A stretch of 64,000 nucleotides of DNA from Sclerodactyla briareus (Eukaryota > Echinodermata > Holothuroidea > Dendrochirotida > Sclerodactylidae): contig JAODTK010001110.1 of assembly GCA_026419785.1 (NCBI GenBank), positions 124,001-188,000 of the forward strand, read 5' to 3'. A program made the translations under genes and the position numbers. The notes beneath the pieces are model-generated. The model was not told the origin of the DNA. It was given only the letters and a program-made list of their open reading frames with translations, and searched no databases. Positions 45,801-56,239 of the stretch are shown piece by piece; the first letter of the stretch is position 1, and each line of letters begins with the position of its first letter.

Positions 45801-48250
45801 ATGACGTCACACTTGTTGGACAACCCGGGAGTTAATGTCATGTATGTCATTGTGTCATTTGTTGAAATAAGTCAACATTTATCAGAAGTTCTGTTGTCTT
45901 TCTCATACCGAAGTAGCCTAACCATCAACACCTACCAACCCCATTACAGCATCCCTCATGTAGCAACTGTAATGCTCTTCAAAGTGAAATAATGTTTGAA
46001 TTTCAATAAAACAAAGATGGTTTGCAGGTTGTGTCAGTATTACATCAGTTATATTGCATATGCGAATGCTTTTTCGATCGTGCGCATACACTTGGTACAA
46101 ACTTCAAATGACTATAACGCCGTAACAGAAAGTCGTATGAACTTTCGGTTTAGACTGCGACGCATTCAGTTTTTTTTCTCCAGCTAGTATTTTTAGCCTC
46201 TTCATACTTCTCCGGTATGGGTCCTCTAATTACATCATCCATTCCTCAATATCACCCAAACAACGTTGACAGGCAGGCACTTGTCCATCCTGTCGGAAAG
46301 CTGGTCGCGGGGGATTGAAGAAACATAATTTGGGTGTCGTCGGCCTAAAATGGTATTTGCATGTTGTGTCGGCGAATGATTTTCCAGTGGTGCAGTGTAC
46401 AGTGTGTTGAGCCTGGGACCAACAACGGAGCACGATAACCCCCTGCTTCACATTCGTAGGGTCAGAGGGGTAAATGTCTCAATGGTGACCGGCGTGATTC
46501 CGACCGCGTAAGTTTATCCAGGACAGGGCACCACCCGCAAATCGGTCTGGCAGTTCCTCTAAGCACACTTCCATGGCGGTCGTACAAACAAATGCTGCGG
46601 ACAGAAATACCAGTAGAACAAAATTACCGATTCACCTAGACCTAGAAAGTTTCCATAGCACGGAAATTTTTAATTATGTTTTAATGAGTATAAACAGGGT
46701 TTGTGCTTGTAATTTGATGTCACTAAGACTTTGAAACATCGTGTTTTCTCCCCCTCTGGGAAACACTTACTACTCCGGAAGGTTCCCCTGCTCTGTAATA
46801 GCAGTGACATTTATATCATGGTTGGGACCGTAGAGCTAAAGCGGCTGACTGTCCTAATTTTTTGCTGGGATTCTGATTTTTTCAGATGTGCCTTGGAACA
46901 AAATTCATAGTATGGATAGTATACGTGTCGCAGCATTGTTTGAAACTTCTGGCTCAAAATGTAAAGTCCGGGGTAACGATAGGACCACGGTCCGCCAAAA
47001 ATGTCCAACTTTTCCCACCGATTAAAGAATTTGTTATCACAAACAACACCATGTTTAGAAGCTTAGTACAATTCATCCTAAAACGGTCCAGGAAAATTCT
47101 GATTTCCGCCCACAACTGTGGGCTTGCACGACAAACTATCTTGTACGATCCGCGCCAATCAATGGTGGCGCGCTTCTCGCTTAGATAGTTTTCCCCACTT
47201 TGCCCCTCTGAAAAATGCCTGTTGTCCCCCTCCCTGTTCCCCCGGGACAGGACGAAAAGTCTGGTGACTTCCACTGGTTGCAGGACGAACTAGGATCAAC
47301 ATCCCCTCGTATTTAGCAATTGTTGAATAGTGATCATTCAACGGACCCGCAGCGTTTCCCTAATCAGATTGCCCAGATCATGTGCTGGGAGTGAACCACG
47401 GAGTCGTATTATTAACTGAAGCCGCGTTCGCGTATGCGCTGTACTGGGAATGCAGGGGAGAACGCCTCTAACTATGGAGAGAATTAGCATGAATCTTGCT
47501 CCATTATCACCATGAGAACTATTATTTTTAGGGATAGGTTGGTGGCATAGGGTCAATACAATGATGTTGTACGTATGTAGAGAAATTATAAGTGTATCGG
47601 TAGTGTTAAATTATGGTCACTGTTATCAGTTACTACATGCTGTCTAATTATTTAAACGTTGGGCCTACCGATGTACTTGATAACTCGAGCGATTCTAATC
47701 AATGGAGGCTGATGCGTACCTGGCGTTGAAATATTCGATATTGGTCAGGGTTCCGACAGCCTGGCCCGTTTTGTAATTCGATTGCGGGTAGTCACCATCT
47801 TTATTTTTTAGGGATAGGTTGGGGCCTTTCATCAAATTTTGTTTCATTCAAGTCAATTGATGACTAAAAATGGGTTCAAGTCGAATCATTTCAGGCAAGG
47901 CACTGTAAGGAAACGCACACACATACACACACCGCCACACATAGCTACCAACGGGCACCTCCTCGAGTGCACCTCATACGGTTTGTGCGTAATCTTGTTA
48001 CCAACTCGAACAATAAAATACATAAAACAAGTTACTCGCAGCCCACCCAAACGAAGTACACCTGTCCCTGGTGTTACCATAGACATAAATACCATGCAGT
48101 CTATTGTGTTCAAGTACCCACAACATGTGACGAATTCTAGTTGAGTTTTTTTTCTTCAGAATTCTGGAATATTGCCAGGCAAGACCACAATTTTCTGACC
48201 GCGTCATTATTGTTAGCATAGATATGCCTCCATCAATAAGATTTATGGAT
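42850..48250. other. No gene seen; poly(G) repeats and AT-rich spacer
   Basis: It holds a cluster of poly(G) runs (43062-43076, 43106-43140, 43478-43490, 43679-43690) in repeat-like sequence, and GGCGCGNNNCTC fragments at 45508 and 47165 related to the 37.7 kb repeat. A 169-codon open frame on the minus strand at 43164-43673 is proline-rich, covers a poly(G) repeat and is not accepted as a gene. Confidence 0.4.
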
Positions 48251-48599
48251 AACAATTACTCTCATAGTTGACTGGTACCCGCGTGCTACTGTCACCAGTC
48301 TGCAGTCCTACTGCTACGTGTTCTTATGTTGTCGTCGTAACACACAAACACCCCCTCCGTCACGGGTGTCGATTTTCCCTTAACGCCAGTCAAACTTTGA
48401 CACCTGTCCTTCTTCTCCTCGGGAATTCTTTATCCTTCCGTAAATTGGGAATTTCCGACGATCCTATTTTCCAAAACATCCATTCATCCATGGCTCGGGT
48501 CCGACAACATCACTAATTCGTACGTATCCTACATGCATGGTTCCGGAACACGATGCTAGCGACTGCTAAATTCTCAACAAAAACAAAAACGTTTTTAAA

Positions 48600-50830
48600 A
48601 ACATTTTCAACATGTTTCGCTAATGGGTTGGCGAAGACATTGGATTGTCGTGTTCCTTTAAATCTTCATTTCAAAATGGCTATTTATCAATTAACAAGGC
48701 CGATCTGTTAATATCTCTACTTCCAAGCCGGGCAGAAAGACGAGAATACTTAATAATTGGCGTCCTACTTGCCCTTTTAAACGTAGATTATAAAATAGCT
48801 GCCAAGTGCTTGCCTCCCTTCTAAAGGATTTTTAAGATTCATTTTAAATTATGAACAACGGTTTTCCGCAAGGCGTTTCATAGGGGAAATATTAGGCTTT
48901 TTCAGTAACATTATTTGGTATTGTGGTTGATAAGAAGATTCCTGGCAGCTTTGCTGTTGTTTTTTTTAGATTTTCGAAAAAGCCTTTTCGATCGCGTAGA
49001 TTGGAGCTTTTATTTCATCATACCTTAAATTATTGAATTTTGGTCTTCCGTAAAATCTTGGTTGAGTTTGTTTTATAGCAAACGTTTCAACATGTGTTTC
49101 CAATAACGGAATTTTTCAGGCTACTCTAGGGTTTCACTTGGTGTCCGTAAGGTGCCCATTAAGTCCTTACCTTTTTATTCTTTGTACTGAAATTCTTTGT
49201 CATTCTTAATAACCATATGAATATTAAGGGTATCAGCGTTTCCGGTCACCCTGAAAATATCACAGTATGCAGAGACAAGTTATCATATGTGATGGTCCGA
49301 ATCACTTTGATTCAGTTAACAAGTTTTTAACATAACTTTTGTCGAGGCTTCGGTGCTGAAAATTAATTTAGACAAATCTCAACTGTTTCGCTTGAGTCCA
49401 GGCTCTTGTTCAATACCATCCGCATTACTAAATCATTACAACATGGCCCATAGTAATTCTAATCAATATCTATTACATTTTCTCATCATAAGGAGGACTT
49501 TTTTAAGATAAAGTAGTGTCCCTCTAAACTGCACGTATAAAACACGTTATTCGTTGGTCTTCAAGAGACCTTACACCGATAGGTAAAGCTGTAAAGTGCA
49601 TTATTAAAACTCTTGCTATTTCAGCAACTCTGTAAGTTATTAAAGTGCTTACAAAAACCCGCCAGATTATTTTCGCAAGGATCTAAATTATTTTTTTTTT
49701 TCAAGTGTATTTGGATAATTAAACAGACAAAATGGAACGATCTTCCGTTGTAATGACAGAGAAAAAAGGCGGTTTAAAAATGGTTAGACATTCGGTAAAT
49801 TGCTGATAGTAAACATAAGCTGGGTCAAATGTGTAGTTGATGACAATTTTAGACCTTGGAAGCGCTGTTCAACTATGCTCGCCGTTATGTATGGAAAACA
49901 ATTTTTTGGCATGTAACTGTAGGAAAAGGATGTTGGAACTAGAGAAAAAGGAGGTTTAAAAATGGGATGACATTTGTATATTTGCTGATAGTTTAAAAAT
50001 AAGTGGGTCCAAGAGTATGTGTGACCAATTTAGACCTTGGAAAGCGCTGTTCAACTATGCTATCCGTATGTATGGGAAAACATTTGTATTTTCATGTAAA
50101 ATTTGAGAAAAGGAGATACAGTTTGAGTAACGTCTTTATTCAATAGGTGTGTGATATATGGGTGGCTGAATTTAGCTTTTGTTCTCACGAGGACCCAGAT
50201 TAGAAACCAATGTGTTTTAAACGATCATTTTATCAAAATCGATAATCGTGTTATTACTTCAAGGCTTTAAAGATGAAGAGTGTTTTTTGTACGAGTTTTA
50301 TGTAGGTAGATGTCTTCCGGATGGTCACTTTCTAGCATATTTTGATTTCATGTGAAAGTGACATAAGTTAATTTCCCTTCCACTAATTATTATGGAATTC
50401 TTTCAGCGATCCCAAGTAGTTGGAAGGAAAATGCTGGTGATTGCACAGATTGTGCACACGAATGAAATGATGTCGTTTTACCTAAGATTGGTTTAGCACA
50501 AAAACCAGGAAAAGTGATTTATAATAAGAATTCGAACGATTAAAACATTATAATGATCCTACATCTATCCGTAATGGAAAAAAATTTCCACAAACCCTTC
50601 TCAACTGGAATCCATTTTCTCCCTTCCCTTCCAGTCAGTTCGTGAGGCGAAAATTCAGTATTTTCAGTTTGTTATTTGCAAGAATTGAATGGAACCGAAT
50701 GCATTTGTATTCCGAATTGGTGTGAAGGACTCGCCGTTGTGTTTTCCTTTTTGTGCTATGAAAACGAATCACTGGGACACTTATTCTGGGCGTGCCCTAC
50801 AGTAAAACACTTGTGATAATGTGTGTCATA
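48600..50830 (+). mobile_element. Tx1/L1-like LINE relic, heavily mutated
   Basis: Plus-strand blocks across all frames are NNWRPTCP near 48751, LDFRKSLFDRVDWSF near 48970, PLSPYLFILCTEIL-like sequence near 49150, NNHMNIKGISVSGHPENIT near 49205, GKAVKCIIKTLAIS near 49580 and GHLFWACPTVKHL near 50775. The order matches RT and the C-terminal domain of Tx1-clade L1 elements. No frame longer than about 60 codons survives. An internal tandem duplication lies at 49745-50100. Confidence 0.8.
49745..50105. repeat. ~175-bp tandem duplication inside the Tx1-like relic
   Basis: GAGAAAAAAGGCGGTTTAAAAATGG..ATTTGCTGATAG..AATTTTAGACCTTGGAAGCGCTGTTCAACTATGCT..GTATGGAAAAC..TTT occurs at about 49758-49905 and again at 49940-50085, with small indels. 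Confidence 0.75.
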
Positions 50831-50929
50831 ACGGTTAAAGTGCGATAATGAATGTAGACCTTCACTGTTAATTTTGGACTACTGCAACGAGAAAAGCATT
50901 TCCAATTTTTTTATTTTCCATGCAAAATA

Positions 50930-50955
50930 TATCTATATATATATATATATATAAT

Positions 50956-50991
<36 letters not shown>

Positions 50992-51035
50992 CTTATATAT
51001 ATATTATATATATATATATATAATAATATTAAATA
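50930..51035. repeat. (TA)n microsatellite
   Basis: About 100 bases of alternating TATATA with short interruptions (ATAATAATTA, TCTTATAT). It is strongly self-complementary. Confidence 0.95.
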
Positions 51036-51379
51036 TATAATGCAACCACACATGGGTTCGCCTGAAGGTGAGACTTTTCTCACCCACATTTAAATAGGCT
51101 GTTGGAGGTTTGAAATATCAATTTGGAAGTAAAGGACTATGACACGATTGACACGTATCACTTTTTTTTCAGATGTTTAGATTGAAGATTATGTTTTTAA
51201 TGTTCAATTCACCGCTTGCTTATGCGTTATTACTTATCCATTGTCCGATTGTAGCAACTAAAGAGATACTGAAATAAAACTAGATGCAAAAAAAATAAAT
51301 AATAATTGGTTTCTGAGAACATGTTTTGTTGAGTAACACAAAGGTTATGTTTGCCCAAATGAGTACATGCACGAACCTT

Positions 51380-51490
51380 GCCATGGGCGTCAACAGGTGG
51401 GGGGACGGGGGGGGGGGACATTCCCCACTTCAAAATTGGGGGGATATATAATAAAATCGTTTGCCCCACAGGCTACAATGCGACACCACC
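51380..51490. repeat. Poly(G) repeat, inverted partner of 16760-16890
   Basis: CCATGGGCGTCAACAGGTGGGGGGACGGGGG..GGGACATTCCCCACTTC..GGGGGGATATATAAT. See the partner entry for the alignment. Confidence 0.5.
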
Positions 51491-51619
51491 CCACCCCCCC
51501 GCCCAACTTTTCCGGACCGTAATAAAAAAAATAGCACATGCTCGATATTTTGTATCACTGTAAACCGATTAATTTTCGTCTAATCTACCAACATATCAGC
51601 GTTGGCAATTGTCTTCCGT

Positions 51620-52420
51620 CTCACTAATTCCACGTGCGGACCCCAGGTGAAGATCTGGACCCGACAAGGGCAGAAGTGGAATGATTACCCATGTTTCATA
51701 CCGAGTTCTCAAATTTTAAATTGAATAGCCAAAAGTGCATAATATTTTCAAGTGTTCCGCGCGCAATGGGCGTTTCTCTTCCATGCCTTGTAGGCTACTA
51801 TGCTGATGTAATGCTTCGAATCATTGTATTCACTCGATTCATTTCAGAAGCCGTGTGGGCAGACTCCTCCCCCCCCAAAAAAAAAAAAAAAAAAAAAAAA
51901 TCCTTGATATGAAACTTCGGCGGAAATTCGTGGGAAATTTGGGAAGGAAAAAAGCAAAGTGAAAACGATAAATACCGGAAAACATGCAATTTTTCGCGCA
52001 CTTCGCGCGCTGCCGGTATTTTCCGATGACTTACTTGTAAACTTCGGGTCAAATTTTCTGCTCCCAAATTGGAGTGGTCCGTACGCCTATAGCTTTTCCC
52101 TTCGAATCCCACATCCGTTCGGTATACTCCTGGATCCCACGCAAACAAGCCATAGTAGAAAGGTCCTCAAAAAAATGCCATATGTGATATTCGGTAAATC
52201 ATCTAGTATGCACATGACAACTTTTTTGTCTGTCTTTTACTCAAATCACACATGTCGATGGTGCTATTGAGCCTGGCAAATTCCGTTTCCGTCTGAATGC
52301 TTGGGGGGATGAAAATCTGAATTTTCTTTGTTGCGCTTCGCGGCCCACCGGGTGGTGGCGCTCCGCTGAGTTGGTCATTTGCATTCGAGTGTCCCCCCAC
52401 TTTTCGAAACGGTCCGAAGC
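51620..52420. repeat. Long repeat, inverted copy of 37730-38520
   Basis: It contains GTGCGGACCCCAGGTGAAGATCTGGACCCGACAAGGGC, ATTACCCATGTTTCATAC, CGCGCACTTCGCGCGC, TTGCGCTTCGCGGCCCACCGGGTGGTGGCGCTCCGC and TGTCCCCCCACTTTTCGAAACGG, the inverse of the other copy. A run of about 27 A at 51874-51900 interrupts it. Confidence 0.75.
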
Positions 52421-52831
52421 CCTGAACCCTGCTGTTCGGTGATTAAGCTAAACGTCACCAAGAGACAGCAAGTAAACATGGCAAGGAATCACTACGCGGA
52501 CTTGCGTTCTTGTTTCCATCCGCATGCGTCCTGTGACCATTCTCCGCAAATGGGATGACAAATTCTTCGAGTGATCCAGCTCCAGACTGTTGCCTAACCA
52601 AGCTTTGAGCTGATTAGCGCGCTTCACCTGCCTGTAGGGCGGAGACAATACCCTGCCAAACGCTAATCTGGTATTTCAAGGTCTCCAGAGCGAGCCCTGG
52701 CAATCCAATGTTAACGCCCTTATACTGGATTGATGCTGGTATACGTAATGTTTTTTTTTTTTACTTGCTATGTCTGCGTGCGAGACATGTCATCAACTGG
52801 TATCAGCCCGCCCTACAAAGCCTGAAGAAAA

Positions 52832-52847
52832 CGCCCCCCCCCCCCCC
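52832..52847. repeat. Poly(C) run
   Basis: About 15 consecutive C, one of many such runs in the window. Confidence 0.9.
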
Positions 52848-52919
52848 AGCCCGTCACCTCCCCATGCTGGAAAGCGAGTGAAACTCCCTGCGCCCAATAC
52901 TACATGACACAAAAGGAAT

Positions 52920-53130
52920 TTTCCATATCCATGGGCTTGAGGACAAATGGATTGGCTTTCTATGTATTTGTGTTGGTTTGAAGTTTATATGATTAATTTT
53001 TTTCGATTTTAATTTTTTTACTTGAGTATTTTTATTGTCTCTTATTGTTTGTGCAGGGGACCCTGAGGTGAGTACACTGGCGTGCAGTGACAGGGCCCCT
53101 GGTATAAATGATGCAAAATAAAATAAATGT
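52920..53130. repeat. Inverted copy of LINE tail at 36950-37210
   Basis: GGATTGGCTTTCTATGTATTTGTGTTGGTTTGAAGTTTATATGATTAATTT..ATTTTTATTGTCTCTTATTGTTTGTGCAGGGGACCCTG..GTGACAGGGCCCCTGGTATAAATGATGC matches the inverse of 37205-37070 at high identity by eye. Only the 3' tail is present, with no RT upstream. Confidence 0.7.
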
Positions 53131-53397
53131 GCCTCCACCCTAGAATGTCCCAGCAGCTGAATTTTCGAGTTGCAAAACTGTATGTTGCTCATACAATGTT
53201 ACACATAAAGTGCAATTCGGTGTAGTGGGCGCGGGGAAGGAGGAAATTGCTTTATCTCAAATAGACCATAGGTACAAGCATTTTGTCCTCTCCCGGGCTA
53301 GATAACAGCTCTAGCCTCATGCAGTCACAAGTTGCTTCCATTGTTATAACTCTACAACACCAATATGTGTCTGGGAATATTAATCATGTTGCCCCCC

Positions 53398-53704
53398 TAC
53401 CGTTCCTGGCACTAATTTCCATGACTTTTCTATGACATGTTCATGACCAATAAAGATATCCAGCCTTCCTGTGACATCTCGCATAGAATTCACAACTGAA
53501 CATCCAAAAAGAGCCAAAAAGCAAAAAAAAAAAAACCTACAATAACAGCTGTGAGAACGTGACAACATCACTTCATGGAAGTTTCCATGACTTTCCCATT
53601 ACTCAACAACTTTTCACTGAATTTTTCAAACTTATACAGTCTTGGCTTTGGGGTCATTGATGAAATTCCTGACTTTTCCATGTTTTCCATGACGCAGGCC
53701 CCTG
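53398..53704. mobile_element. MITE of the CAGGGTTCC family, diverged copy
   Basis: Internal blocks such as AATAACAGCTGTGAGAACGTGACAACATCACTTCA and TTTCCATGACTTTCCC match the element at 16362-16649 in the same order. The terminal repeats have decayed (CCGTTCCTGGC and GACGCAGGCCCCTG). Confidence 0.6.
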
Positions 53705-53889
53705 TATTATGGTTGTGGGACTGTATTCGTCGCCGCCGACTCCCTGCGCCGAAACTTAAGGCGATAGCACAATACCTCTTTAAAAACGCTTATCTGATTG
53801 AGCTGACACTTGGTGATGTGGTTCCAATCCTAGTAAAGTCCCCGGATGAAGATCCAAAGTGTGCACTACTGTCATGTCTGCTGCCCTCT

Positions 53890-54320
53890 ATTTTGCAAAT
53901 TTAACACGAAAATACTGAGTCGTCCCATTTTTACAACAAAACTGGTGGGTGAGGACAAAAGTTGGTCCCTATAGATTTAAAGGGGGTCACCCGGAGTTTG
54001 TGGGGTTTTTTTTTTCCTGTGATTTCTCAATTCTTTCAACTTCGACGGATTTGAACACCAACTTGGTGGATAGGACTGTTGTCATCCTTAGCATCTCATG
54101 GTCACCCGAGGTCAAATATGCATAATTTATGCGATTTTTTTTACTGTCTAATGAAACGAACTTGGAGGATGTGTGGGGACAACCTTTGCCTGACAACAGG
54201 TATGGGAATGTAGTCATTTCAAAGTCACCGGAGGTCAAATGGACATGATTCATTGGCTGTATGTGAGGTCCACACAGTTCATTAATACAGTCCTCGTTTA
54301 CCGCGTGCACATGTCTAGTT
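53890..54320. repeat. ~125-bp tandem repeat with GAGGTCAAATATGCA motif
   Basis: Three diverged units share AACTTGGTGGATAGGAC or AACTTGGAGGATGTGTGGGGAC, followed by TGTAGTCATTTCAAAGTCACCGGAGGTCAAATGGACAT or TGTCATCCTTAGCATCTCATGGTCACCCGAGGTCAAATATGCAT. It resembles other AGGTCA-rich dispersed repeats in the window. Confidence 0.55.
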
Positions 54321-55960
54321 GTAATAATTTTTTTAATTTTGTTATTTTATTTATTTGTTTTTAACCGCAATCAACCTATTTACACAATTAACTGCAATAC
54401 TAAGTTCATAATTTAGGAGAATTGAATACGATGTTGTAAAAGAAACGCATGCGGAAGGAAGTACCCTAAAAAGCCAGGAGGCTTAAATTCGCTTTGAAGC
54501 CAAGGGAGTCTATGTAGCCGAGCTGGCGTGCGTTGTGTTTGCAGCACTTGCTTGTTAACACAATTTTCCAGATGCCATAGGGCAAATTAGGTACGCCCGT
54601 TGTTAATAAAAGGAGGACAGCTCCCAATGTTTTTCGATGAATGTTCACTAATGACTACAGTGGCACACATCCCTCCCGACCGTCGGCAGGTTGGGAGACA
54701 TTGTTTCCGGCATGGCCCTAAAAAACTTGGCTGAACCCTAACTGACCATTGGATTACAATGAGGACGGATTCTTCTGTTTGAAAAGATTCTTAAACACCA
54801 CTCGCAACTAGTCTCAGTGGATCAAACACCTATGACTTTGCTAATGGCAGTTACTGCTTGGAGTATTCGCACTGAGGCCTCCCATATGGCCACCAGAAAA
54901 AAGGATACCTATCACTTCGAGAACCGACATACACATTTAAACCCACCCAACCCCCCTTTCCTTTTTTTTATTTTTATGTATTGATTGCCCGAGCACGAGG
55001 ATCAAATATTTTCAAGGCCAGCACGCAATGGTTGCAGACCTGGATACTGCACTATGCCAGTGGCGATCCCGCACAGGTACACGTAATAAGGCCCAAGCGG
55101 GTAAAGGCGATGCCTACCGATTGTGCTTCCAGCCTCTCATTATTGGTTCGTTGGGTTACAGCTATAACCAAGCCAAGCGTAAGAGGATATCCGCACCACA
55201 CACGCCAACCTGATACATAGCATTGTATGGGCAAGGAGGAACCGACTCATAGTCACAGCTGTAAACTACAGCACGATTTGTTCTAGGGAAATAAAATCCC
55301 CCAGTTTTTGCCACAACCACTGGTATCAGATCAGGAATTGGTATAGGGGATAGAAACTCAGTTACACGACAATGGTATGTTCTGCACTCCACTCAGTTTG
55401 ATATATCTTCACATTTTAGATATACACGATGGCTAGATACTCTCACAGTCGAGATCATTCTCGGCAACATACCTCACAGATTCTTGGTCAATGACATCTG
55501 TTGTGCAATTCCCGAACAAACCTTGACATTTCAACCTCCTTAAATTCTTTGGTCAATGACATCTGTGGTGCATTCCCAAATTAACCAAATTCCCAAATGC
55601 AAACAGACTGCGACATGGGGACATAGCTCGTCGAGCATGACAGTAGGCCTTTAGCCAAAGTCTCCAAGTATATGGATAATCGATTTGACTATGACTCATA
55701 GCCACACAACGAGTACATCTTCATACCTGTCTCTGATAGAAAGAAAAGAAATCTTTGGGAGCATACGACTGTGAAACAGCGGGAGTGGGAGGGGGCTAAT
55801 GACCCCCCCACCCACACAGGCACGACACCTCAGCTCAGCCACCTGCCTTACCATGGAGGTCAGATGAATGGGCCAGCTGCCTGAACAGCAGTTCCCTTCC
55901 CTTGGTCTCGGTCTCTTGTGTGGGCGCCAAGCCAGGAAGGCAAGATAGCTACCATTTCGC
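54321..55960. other. No gene seen; one short tandem duplication
   Basis: TTCTTGGTCAATGACATCTGTTGTGCAATTCCC at 55480 recurs as TTCTTTGGTCAATGACATCTGTGGTGCATTCCC at 55547. Otherwise no repeat or coding signal was recognised. Confidence 0.4.
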
Positions 55961-56040
55961 AATCTTATGTATGACCGGGAGTTGAACCTGATTCCTATGT
56001 GGAAGGCCGACACTCTACCAATCGTGCCAGCCACTATAGA
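55960..56040 (-). repeat. tRNA-derived SINE head
   Basis: The minus strand reads GGCACGATTGGTAGAGTGTCGGCC (A-box-like), then GGTTCAACTCCCGG (B box). The flanks do not pair into an acceptor stem, so this is a SINE or tRNA pseudogene rather than a working tRNA gene. Confidence 0.6.
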
Positions 56041-56194
56041 CACCTTCCGAACCTTATTACGGAAAGTAGGCTGCAACAGTTGAGACCCCGAGTTTGTTAT
56101 TAAGCTAGTCGAGACTGTTTATGAACCAGTAAAAGTCGACCCTGTGTTCAATTCCTATTCTACAACCACGAATCAAGAATTACCCAAACGATTA

Positions 56195-56232
56195 GAGATA
56201 TTTATATCTCTAGATCTATATCTCTAAACAGT
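56195..56232. repeat. Short palindrome TTAGAGATAT..ATATCTCTAA
   Basis: A perfect 10-base inverted repeat with an internal second hairpin (AGAGATATTTATATCTCT). It could form a stem in RNA or DNA; no gene context. Confidence 0.5.
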
Positions 56233-56239
56233 AAATAAG

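Noticed and set aside
55960-56040. Possible tRNA gene on the minus strand
   Set aside because: A and B boxes are present, but the ends do not form a seven-base acceptor stem, so a SINE head is more likely.
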